The notes below the pieces were generated by a model. It was given only the letters and a program-made list of their open reading frames with translations. It did not search any database and was not told where the DNA came from. Both the position numbers and the translations under genes were made by a program. Positions 7,558-13,693 of a DNA stretch of 14,820 nucleotides are shown piece by piece. This DNA is from Oscillospiraceae bacterium. Its GTDB lineage: Bacteria; Bacillota; Clostridia; Oscillospirales; UBA929. Location: assembly GCA_031271525.1 (NCBI GenBank), contig JAISVO010000053.1:1-14820 (forward strand), written 5' to 3'. Every line of letters starts with the position of its first letter. Positions within the stretch are counted from its first letter, which is position 1.

Positions 7558-7917
7558 ATCGAAAACGGCAAGTTTGACGAAAAGACAGCCAACGAGGTTG
7601 ACCTGTGGAACGACTATACCAACTATGTGTGCGTCCTCGCCACCAACGGAAGCTGCTGCCACGAGTTTTTGAGGCGGGCGCAAGAATTGAATCCAGATAT
7701 GGTTTACCTAGAAGAAGTGAGCAAACTATACCGCAGGATGGCGGAAATGTGGGGCGGCGAAATCAACCGAGACGACCCGGACAGTCTCGAAGCCCTCGGC
7801 GGCGGGTTCAATGTGACGCTGGAAGCCTTGCAAGACAAAGAAAAACGCGGAAAGATCGTGCGTAAGATCCGCGAGTTCGCCGAGGTAAGCGATCAGATTA
7901 TCCGGTTGATTCGGTAA
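7558..7917 (+). CDS. Unrecognised small helical protein, no conventional start at its apparent N-terminus (possible remnant)
   Basis: The frame is open from the pyrE stop (7516-7518) to TAA at 7915-7917. The only conventional start is a GTG at 7627 with no ribosome binding site. Yet upstream codons (7561-7626) look coding, with G/C-rich third positions, and read ENGKFDEKTANEVDLWND. A strong AGGAGG sits at 7540-7545, 12 nt before an ATC codon at 7558, which I use as a provisional start. From 7558 the protein would have about 119 residues and is charged and mostly helical, with no signal peptide or membrane segment. Notable pieces are TNYVCVLATNGSCCHEFLRR and LEALGGGFNVTLEALQDKEK. I do not recognise the family. 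It may be a gene with a non-AUG start, a gene that lost its ATG, or the C-terminal remnant of a larger protein. It follows pyrE in the same direction. Confidence 0.5.
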   Translation: MENGKFDEKTANEVDLWNDYTNYVCVLATNGSCCHEFLRRAQELNPDMVYLEEVSKLYRRMAEMWGGEINRDDPDSLEALGGGFNVTLEALQDKEKRGKIVRKIREFAEVSDQIIRLIR

Positions 7918-7922
7918 GAATC

Positions 7923-7948
7923 GTCCCCCATCCGAAAGGATGGGGGAC
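7923..7948. terminator. Hairpin between convergent genes, likely bidirectional terminator
   Basis: A perfect 11-bp stem, GTCCCCCATCC and GGATGGGGGAC, closes on a GAAA loop. It lies 5 nt after the orphan-gene stop on the plus strand and 34 nt beyond the spoVM stop on the minus strand. Neither side has a long U-run, so it may act only partly as an intrinsic terminator or serve to stabilise transcript ends. Confidence 0.6.
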
Positions 7949-7982
7949 ATCTGTAAGCTTTGTCACATTTCACGCGCGGACT

Positions 7983-8069
7983 CTACTCTTTCTCCGGTTT
8001 TTTGATTCCAAACAGACTTCGCAGGATCCCTCTGAGAAACTTGGGGGGATTCCACACCAAAAGTTTCAT
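7983..8069 (-). CDS. spoVM: Stage V sporulation protein SpoVM, 28-residue amphipathic peptide
   Basis: An ATG at 8069 with AAGGAGG 9 nt upstream opens a 28-codon frame ending in TAG at 7983. The peptide begins MKLLVW and continues PKFLRGILRSLFGIKK (residues 9-24). It lines up without gaps against B. subtilis SpoVM (26 residues): Met1, Lys2, Pro9, Lys10, Phe11, Leu12, Gly14, Ile15, Arg17 and Gly21 match. SpoVM is an amphipathic helix that binds the convex outer forespore membrane, anchors SpoIVA for coat assembly and inhibits FtsH; Pro9 is needed for curvature recognition. The position just beyond thiN matches B. subtilis thiN-spoVM. There, transcription depends on mother-cell sigma-E; I could not identify such a promoter here with confidence. 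Confidence 0.88.
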   Translation of the reverse strand: MKLLVWNPPKFLRGILRSLFGIKKPEKE

Positions 8070-8095
8070 GCCGGATAGCCTCCTTCATTCATAGT

Positions 8096-8266
8096 TTAGC
8101 AAAATAAGAACACTATAAGCAGGGCGAGAAAAATACCGATCATCATCATGATGAATCCGTGAGGGAAGAAGAACGCAAGCAGGATGCAGACCCCGATCCC
8201 GCCCAAAAGGAAGGGCAGCTTGCGTCCCCGCCGGTCCCACCGCCGTTTTCCCTTGATCGCTGTCAC
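8096..8266 (-). CDS. Small two-helix membrane protein upstream of spoVM
   Basis: The frame ends at TAA (8096-8098), 26 nt before the spoVM start. From a GTG at 8266 it gives 56 residues: a very basic N-terminus (KGKRRWDRRGRK), then helices at about 18-33 and 38-55 separated by PHG, ending in FLFC. This positive-inside pattern argues for real coding. The start is uncertain: the frame extends to a GTG at 8293, but that lies inside the terminator of the upstream operon. GGAAGGGGA is directly against the 8266 GTG and better spaced to an ATC at 8254. I do not know a named family. A role in sporulation with the neighbouring spoVM is inference from position only. Confidence 0.5.
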   Translation of the reverse strand: MTAIKGKRRWDRRGRKLPFLLGGIGVCILLAFFFPHGFIMMMIGIFLALLIVFLFC

Positions 8267-8279
8267 TCCCCTTCCGCAC

Positions 8280-8309
8280 AAAAAACCGTACACTATTACA
8301 GTATACGGT
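8280..8309 (-). terminator. Intrinsic terminator of the rsmB-to-thiN operon
   Basis: On the minus strand, 25 nt after the thiN stop, ACCGTATACT and AGTGTACGGT form a 10-bp stem with one G-T pair around a GTAAT loop. The hairpin is followed directly by TTTTT. On the plus strand the same hairpin has only a short, offset T-run. The element separates thiN from the small membrane gene and spoVM, so those two may have their own promoter or rely on read-through. Confidence 0.85.
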
Positions 8310-8333
8310 CTTTTATCAAAAAGGTGCGGGTAC

Positions 8334-8936
8334 TTAACTTCTCTCGCTTAAAATCAGCAAAGCGTTGCCGAAATCCACCGAAACGGTAAATTCCGTATCA
8401 GGCAGCGGCTCGTTGCTCACCCCTACGCTCGCGTCCCGGCGGAGGAGCGCGTTTACCAGCGGATACTTGCCCCCGGTGATCGTGACGCCTGAAATTTCTT
8501 CGTCCAGCGGGAGAACCGAAAAGTAGCGGTACGGGTGGGGCGGACGTCTCTTAATCGGTTTGGCGAGAAGATATACCTCATGGGAGGAGTCTAAGATATA
8601 CGCCTTCCCCTTCGCCCGCTCCAACAGACCGAGGTTGCAAAGGGTATGGTCCAGTCGTCCCCCAGTCGCTCCCAGCAACGCGATCTCCTCCGCACCGAGG
8701 GTCAGCGCGCGGTCGAGACAGGCGTCCATGTCGGTCATGCTCTTCTCGGCGGGTAATATGACGGCGGGAGCGCTTCCGCCCTCCCCGCCCGAATCGCGGT
8801 CTCCGATCACAAGGTCCGGGACCAACCCAAGCTCCGCCGTGCGGAGCAATCCGCCGTCGGCGCACAGCACCAAATCGGGAACCCAGCGCCGGTCCCAAAA
8901 CGCGTCGGGGGACGCGCCGATCAGCACCGCCTTCAT
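8334..8936 (-). CDS. thiN: Thiamine pyrophosphokinase
   Basis: The product has 200 residues. It transfers pyrophosphate from ATP to thiamine, giving the coenzyme thiamine pyrophosphate in one step. Family blocks are CADGGLLRTAELGLVPDLVIGD (positions 25-46), followed by RDS at 47-49 where DFDS-like sequence is usual; KSMTDMDACLDRAL (65-78); TGGRLDHTLCNLGLL (91-105); and the C-terminal thiamine-binding domain with GVTITGGKYPL (150-160) and GVSNEP (172-177). The ATG overlaps the rsgA TGA by one nucleotide (TGATG), with GGAGG 10 nt upstream inside rsgA. A longer upstream frame exists but overlaps rsgA entirely and was rejected. In B. subtilis rpe lies between rsgA and thiN; it is missing here. 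Confidence 0.92.
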   Translation of the reverse strand: MKAVLIGASPDAFWDRRWVPDLVLCADGGLLRTAELGLVPDLVIGDRDSGGEGGSAPAVILPAEKSMTDMDACLDRALTLGAEEIALLGATGGRLDHTLCNLGLLERAKGKAYILDSSHEVYLLAKPIKRRPPHPYRYFSVLPLDEEISGVTITGGKYPLVNALLRRDASVGVSNEPLPDTEFTVSVDFGNALLILSERS

Positions 8937-9775
8937 CAAAGCGACTCCTCCAGTAAACGCAGGTAACTGCCATACCGGGACGGGTGAATCGGCGCTTCCC
9001 GAACGGCGCACCCTGTCTGCCCCTCCCGGTGCAGACAGCCAGCGAAGCGGCAGTGACCCAAGCAGGGGCGGAACTCTAAGAAGCATCCCGCAAGCTCCGA
9101 AGGCGGGATGGTCTCCAGCCCGTCCAGTGCGGAAAACCCCGGGGTATCCGCCGCCAAGACATCGTCCCGCAAACGGGTCAGCTCGACATGGCGGGTAGTG
9201 TGCCGCCCGCGTCCCAAGCGCTCGCTGACCTCCCCGGTCTGGTAAGTGCGGGAGGTATCCAGTGCGCCCATCAGCGCCGACTTCCCCACCCCGGTGTTGC
9301 CCGCTAAGGCGATACACTTGCGAGCGATTAACGGACGTAATCCGGAAATCCCTTCGCCGGTCAGAGCGCTGCCCGAAAGCAGCGGATGCCCTGTTGTCTT
9401 GTAAATTTCCAGCAGTCCCGATCCCGGTGCGAGGTCGGTCTTATTTACGAAGAGAATGACCTCGATCCCCCGGTATACCGCCGCCGCAACCATCTTGTCA
9501 ATGACGAAAGGTTCGGTCTTGGGCGTCGCCTCGGATAGGAGGAGAAGGAGGGTATCGATGTTTGCCACCGGCGGGCGGATCAGCATATTCCTCCGCTCCG
9601 CCACCTCGGTGATCGAACCCGTGCCGTCGGCGTTCTTCGTAACCGTCACGATGTCCCCGGCAAGGGGAGCGATGCCTCGTTTTCGGAAGATACCCCGCGC
9701 GTGGCAGGTGAGGATTTCGGACCCCGTATCCACCGTGTAGAAGCCGCTGAGCGACCGGGTGATCCGGCCCGTCAC
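8936..9775 (-). CDS. rsgA: Ribosome small-subunit GTPase RsgA (YloQ/YjeQ)
   Basis: The product has 279 residues. RsgA is a circularly permuted GTPase that binds the 30S subunit and releases late assembly factors during 16S rRNA maturation. An OB-fold occupies roughly 1-70. The GTPase motifs appear in permuted order: G4 NKTD (111-114), G5 SAL (136-138), G1 GNTGVGKS (159-166), a TT pair in switch 1 (193-194) and G3 DTPG (210-213). A C-terminal zinc knuckle has Cys242, Cys247, His249 and Cys256; the spacing before the last Cys is one residue longer than in E. coli. The GTG start lies in a 4-nt GTGA overlap with the prkC stop, which indicates translational coupling. In B. subtilis the homologue is also a substrate of PrkC, encoded just upstream. 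Confidence 0.95.
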   Translation of the reverse strand: MTGRITRSLSGFYTVDTGSEILTCHARGIFRKRGIAPLAGDIVTVTKNADGTGSITEVAERRNMLIRPPVANIDTLLLLLSEATPKTEPFVIDKMVAAAVYRGIEVILFVNKTDLAPGSGLLEIYKTTGHPLLSGSALTGEGISGLRPLIARKCIALAGNTGVGKSALMGALDTSRTYQTGEVSERLGRGRHTTRHVELTRLRDDVLAADTPGFSALDGLETIPPSELAGCFLEFRPCLGHCRFAGCLHREGQTGCAVREAPIHPSRYGSYLRLLEESL

Positions 9776-11901
9776 CAGATTTCCTTGAACGCGAGGGTGT
9801 ACTCCACCTCGCCGTCGACATATACCCGGATAATGTCGTCGGGGTAACCGGTGATCGTGACCGCCGGCATCGGGTCGTCATTGCTCCACATCTCATCCAA
9901 GATGGTCTTCTCCCCGTCCGCGCCTTCCTGCACCACAATCACGCTCACACTGCCGGTAATGTCCGTCGGCATCAGGATCATCTTGGTGACCGTACGGACT
10001 TCGGGCGGCGGAGACTCTTCGGAGCCGGGGGTCTCTTCGTTCTCCGGTGGCGTCGGGTCTTCGTTCGCCGGCGGCGTCGGATCCTCAACAACCGGCGTCG
10101 GGGAGGGTTCCGGCGACGGGGACGGCTCGACAAGAGGACCTTCGCTGATCTCGAGGTAAACCACCGTTCCCTCCGGCACCATCTCACCCGGGAGTACGCT
10201 CTGGCTCAAAACCAAACCCGCCGGTTCGTCGCTTGGGACGATGATGAACTCCGCCACAAGGTTGAAATAGCCCAGTGTGGTCACCGCTTCCTCCCTGTAC
10301 ACGGGGATGGGAGCGAGCAGGTCGGGCATGGCGACCTCGATGACATCCTCGCCCAAACTGATGAACAGCGTAACCGTCGTATCCAGATAGACCTGTTCGC
10401 GAGCGCCGGGGTCGCTCCGGATCACCGTACCTCTGGGTACATCGTCGTTATGCTCCCGAGTGACGACCGACCGCAGCCGATTTTCCTCCAGCCAGATCAA
10501 CGCCTCAGCTTCCCCCATACCGGCGAGGACCTCCAAGGTGACAACCTCCCGCCCGGAGCTGATCGTCAGCGTAATTTCGATAACCTCATTGCCCGACCTG
10601 CCGCGAGGGCCCGGCTTCGGGTCTTGGCTGATGATCTTGTTGACTGCGTAGACATCGCTGCTCTCCCATTCGAACTGGAAACTGAACGCGTTGTATTCCT
10701 CGCCGAGCAAACTCTCGGCAAAGGTGTTCGTATAGTCCTTACCTTGGAAGTTGGGGATCTCGATCTCCCCCATCTCGTCATCCTCAACGGCGCTCCCCAC
10801 CAGAGTGACGATGACAAAACCGAGAACTGCGACCAAACCCAATACCCCCAGCGCCGCGAACAGCATCGCGATTAAGTTGCTCGCCTTCCGGGTCTTGTGA
10901 TTCTCCTCGGCGATCATCTCCCGGCGGATCCGCTTCCGCTCCTCCTCCTCACGGCGGGGATCCAGCTTGATCCCGGACACGCGGACACCGCCGCCCGGAA
11001 GCGACTGAGTTGGCTCGTCCGTCGCGGCGTCGCTCGGGGTCTTCAACTGGCTGACATCGTATTCAAAGGAGACGGACGGGTTCTTGCGGAACTCTTCCAA
11101 ATCGCGAAGCATGTCGTCCGCCGAGGCGTAACGCTGGGTCAGTTTAGGCGCCATCGCCTTGATGATGATAACCTCCAGCGCTTCGGGGATCTCGGGGTTG
11201 ACCTCACGCGGTGTGAGCGGGAGGGAGTTGATATGCTGGAGGGCGACCGCAACCGGCGAGTCCCCCTCGAACGGAAGCCGCTCGGTCAGCATCTCGTAGA
11301 GGACCACACCGACCGAGTAGAGGTCGCTCCGGGCGTCGATATGGCTTCCCCGCGCCTGTTCGGGGGAGATATAGTGGACCGAGCCCAGCGCGTCTTGGGT
11401 CAGCGACACCGACTTCGCGGCAAAGCGCGCGATTCCGAAGTCCGCAACCTTGACGCTGCCGTCCCGCAAAATCATGATATTATGCGGCTTGATGTCCCGG
11501 TGGATAATCCCCCTGCTGTGGGCGTGGGAAAGCGCTTTGACGATTTGGATCACAAAGTGGAGCGCTTCTCGCCAGCTGAGGAGACCCTTCTTCTGCATAT
11601 ACTGCTTCAAGGTGATCCCGTCGATTAGCTCCATCACGATATACTCCAGTTCGGGCGAACGGGAGACATCGTAGACCGCGACGATATTGGGATGCCCCAG
11701 CATCGCGACCGCTTGGCTCTCGGCATGGAAGCGCCGCCGGAAATCGTCGTCGCTCGCGTACTCCTCCTTGAGGATCTTAACCGCCACCAGACGGTTGAGG
11801 AGATGACAGCGGGCCTTGTAGACGTAAGCCATCCCGCCGATCCCCATGATCTCCAGTATTTCATACCGGTTATCCAGCATTTTGCCGATATATTTATCCA
11901 T
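9772..11901 (-). CDS. prkC: PASTA-domain eukaryote-type Ser/Thr protein kinase
   Basis: The product has 709 residues. The cytoplasmic kinase domain (about 13-275) has a Gly-rich loop near 20-25, Lys42 in AVKIL, HRDIKPHN (135-142), DFG (154-156) and an activation segment with HYISPEQARG (176-185). A basic juxtamembrane stretch (316-340) leads to one transmembrane helix (341-368). Three extracellular PASTA repeats (about 376-450, 451-518 and 519-588) should bind peptidoglycan fragments. A Pro/Glu-rich linker (591-635) and a final beta-rich segment of about 75 residues follow. PrkC senses cell-wall material and phosphorylates translation, division and metabolic proteins; in Bacillus it also triggers germination by muropeptides. 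GGAGG precedes the ATG by 6 nt. The phosphatase gene lies 44 nt upstream and rsgA overlaps the 3' end. Confidence 0.96.
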   Translation of the reverse strand: MDKYIGKMLDNRYEILEIMGIGGMAYVYKARCHLLNRLVAVKILKEEYASDDDFRRRFHAESQAVAMLGHPNIVAVYDVSRSPELEYIVMELIDGITLKQYMQKKGLLSWREALHFVIQIVKALSHAHSRGIIHRDIKPHNIMILRDGSVKVADFGIARFAAKSVSLTQDALGSVHYISPEQARGSHIDARSDLYSVGVVLYEMLTERLPFEGDSPVAVALQHINSLPLTPREVNPEIPEALEVIIIKAMAPKLTQRYASADDMLRDLEEFRKNPSVSFEYDVSQLKTPSDAATDEPTQSLPGGGVRVSGIKLDPRREEEERKRIRREMIAEENHKTRKASNLIAMLFAALGVLGLVAVLGFVIVTLVGSAVEDDEMGEIEIPNFQGKDYTNTFAESLLGEEYNAFSFQFEWESSDVYAVNKIISQDPKPGPRGRSGNEVIEITLTISSGREVVTLEVLAGMGEAEALIWLEENRLRSVVTREHNDDVPRGTVIRSDPGAREQVYLDTTVTLFISLGEDVIEVAMPDLLAPIPVYREEAVTTLGYFNLVAEFIIVPSDEPAGLVLSQSVLPGEMVPEGTVVYLEISEGPLVEPSPSPEPSPTPVVEDPTPPANEDPTPPENEETPGSEESPPPEVRTVTKMILMPTDITGSVSVIVVQEGADGEKTILDEMWSNDDPMPAVTITGYPDDIIRVYVDGEVEYTLAFKEIW

Positions 11902-11945
11902 CCGTATCCTCCGCGCGCTGTTGATATTTTACCGCGTATCGCAAA

Positions 11946-12680
11946 TTAAATGTGTATTAAAACAATCGTGATATTGTCCGGGCCGCCCCGGTCGTTTGCC
12001 AGATTCTTCAGTCGTTCGCAGCAGCTGTTGGGGTCGCCGCCGTGGAGCACCTCAAAAAGGATCTCTTGGTCGTCCACAACGTTTGTCAGCCCGTCGGTGC
12101 AGAGGAGCAGGAAGTCCCCATCCTTGAGATCGACCGAGAAGAGGTCGGGGATGACCGCCTCTTCGGTGCCCAAGGCGCGTGTGATCAAGTTCTTGCTGGG
12201 GTGCGCCTTTGCTTCCTCCCGGGTGATTTCCCCTCGGAGGATCAAATCCTCCACCAGCGAATGATCCCTTGTGACCTGCTCGATCCCGTCGCTGTCGATC
12301 AAGTATGCCCGGCTGTCACCCACGTTGACGACCAGCGCGGCGTTCTTCGAAACCGCAGCGCCCACCAGCGTCGTACCCATACCGTAGTAGGCCGCGCCCG
12401 ACTGCGCCTTGATGAAGACGCTCCGGTTCGCCGCCGCGACGGCTCCCGCCAGCGCCCCCCGGATTCCCTTCTGACTCATCCCGGGCTTCGCCAGAACCCG
12501 CATTTCGTCCATAAACACACCGGCGGCCATCTGGGAAGCGACATTGCCGCTCTTCGCGCCGCCCATACCGTCACACACCACACAGACCGCCTGCGTTACG
12601 GCATGGGAAACCTCAAGATGGAAGGAGTCTTGATTCTCCCGTCTTGCCAGCCCCTTGTCGGTGATTGCCCAAGCGATCAT
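11946..12680 (-). CDS. prpC: PP2C-family Ser/Thr protein phosphatase (PrpC/Stp)
   Basis: The product has 244 residues from the ATG at 12680, preceded by AAGGAG; this start removes a 15-residue upstream extension that would overlap rlmN. The enzyme is a metal-dependent phosphatase that reverses phosphorylation by the neighbouring PrkC. Motifs are Arg14 and Asp18 in RRENQD, DGMGG (37-41), GDSRAYL (121-127), the flap region with DHSLVEDLILRG (139-150), CTDGLT (194-199) and GGPDNIT (232-238) with Asp196 and Asp235 as metal ligands. It is soluble and cytoplasmic. The gene starts 14 nt after the rlmN stop, whose end overlaps its ribosome binding site. Kinase and phosphatase are thus made from one transcript. 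Confidence 0.95.
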   Translation of the reverse strand: MIAWAITDKGLARRENQDSFHLEVSHAVTQAVCVVCDGMGGAKSGNVASQMAAGVFMDEMRVLAKPGMSQKGIRGALAGAVAAANRSVFIKAQSGAAYYGMGTTLVGAAVSKNAALVVNVGDSRAYLIDSDGIEQVTRDHSLVEDLILRGEITREEAKAHPSKNLITRALGTEEAVIPDLFSVDLKDGDFLLLCTDGLTNVVDDQEILFEVLHGGDPNSCCERLKNLANDRGGPDNITIVLIHI

Positions 12681-12694
12681 GTTCTGTCTGCTCC

Positions 12695-13693
12695 TTAAGT
12701 CTTTGTGCTTCGCATCTGCCCGCAAGCCGCGCCGATATCGCTCCCCAGCGTTCTCCGGACCGTGACGGGGATACTGCCAAGCCCCCGGACAAATTTTGCG
12801 ATGGTGTCCTTGTCCGGCTGCTTGAACGGTTTCCCGGGCACCGGATTGACCGGAATCAGATTGACGTGCGCCGCCTGCTTACGCAGCAGAGCCGCCAGCT
12901 TCCTCGCGTGCGCCGGGGAATCGTTAATCCCGTCTATTATAACATACTCATAGGAGATTCGTCGACCCGTTATTTGAAAATAGTTCAAACACGCGCCCAT
13001 CAGCTCCTCCACCGGGATTTTGCGGTTGACCGGCATCAAGCGGTTCCGGGTTTCATTGTCCGGCGCGTGGAGGGAAACCGAGAGAGTCACCGGAACCTTC
13101 AGCTCCGCGAGTTTCCGTATCCCCTCGGCGTCGCCGCAGGTGGAGAGGGAGACGTTCCGAAGGCTCAGTCCCCGCCCCTCCGGATGGCTGATCAGCTTTA
13201 AGAAACGGACGGTTTGATCGAAATTGTCCAGCGGCTCCCCCGTACCCATCAGGACGACATGGTTGACGGCTGCCCCGCAATACAACGCCTGCGCGAGCAT
13301 CTCCCCCGCCGTCAGGTTCCGGCTTAAGCCGTGCGAACCAGAGGCGCAGAAAGCGCATCCCTGACGGCAGCCCGCTTGGGTGGAGATGCAGACGGAGGTC
13401 CCGTGCTTATACTTCATCAAAGCGGTTTCAATCCGTTCTCCGTCGTGAAGCGTCCAGAGGATTTTTTCGGTTCCGTCGGCGGAGATCCGCCGTTCGGTCT
13501 CCTCCGGAACCGCGATGGTAAACCGCTCCGCGAGCTCCGCGCGCAGCCCCGCCGGAAGGTTTGTCATTTCGCTGAATGTCTTGGCGCTCCTCTTCCCAAG
13601 CCACGAAAAGATTTGGATCCGGCGGTAGGACGGTTCGGCTTCAATCTCTTCGGGATAGAGGGAGAGGATCTCTATTTTTTTGTCATCAAACAT
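12695..13693 (-). CDS. rlmN: Dual-specificity 23S rRNA/tRNA adenine C2-methyltransferase
   Basis: The product has 332 residues. RlmN is a radical SAM enzyme that methylates C2 of A2503 in 23S rRNA and A37 of some tRNAs. The Fe-S cluster ligands are Cys109, Cys113 and Cys116 (CRQGCAFC). The two cysteines of the ping-pong mechanism are present: Cys102 in SVCIS, exactly placed relative to E. coli Cys118, and Cys324 in AACGQ, matching E. coli Cys355. GTGEPLDNFD (151-160) and SVSLHAPDNETRN (205-217) also fit. The ATG at 13693 was chosen because the family starts near here; it overlaps the rsmB end by 22 nt and has no clear ribosome binding site. An in-frame TTG at 13729 is an alternative. Translation probably depends on ribosomes finishing rsmB. 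Confidence 0.95.
   Translation of the reverse strand: MFDDKKIEILSLYPEEIEAEPSYRRIQIFSWLGKRSAKTFSEMTNLPAGLRAELAERFTIAVPEETERRISADGTEKILWTLHDGERIETALMKYKHGTSVCISTQAGCRQGCAFCASGSHGLSRNLTAGEMLAQALYCGAAVNHVVLMGTGEPLDNFDQTVRFLKLISHPEGRGLSLRNVSLSTCGDAEGIRKLAELKVPVTLSVSLHAPDNETRNRLMPVNRKIPVEELMGACLNYFQITGRRISYEYVIIDGINDSPAHARKLAALLRKQAAHVNLIPVNPVPGKPFKQPDKDTIAKFVRGLGSIPVTVRRTLGSDIGAACGQMRSTKT

Noticed and set aside
8140..8157. TCATCATGATGA palindrome as a possible operator
   Set aside because: It falls within codons for a Met-Met-Met-Ile stretch of the small membrane protein and is explained by the coding sequence.
8937..9317. Upstream extension of the thiN frame
   Set aside because: It lies wholly within rsgA in another frame, and homology to thiamine pyrophosphokinase starts only at the ATG at 8936.
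9980..10140. Short Pro-Thr-Glu repeats near 10020-10140 as a tandem DNA repeat
   Set aside because: They are an ordinary low-complexity linker in the kinase, with no regular DNA period.
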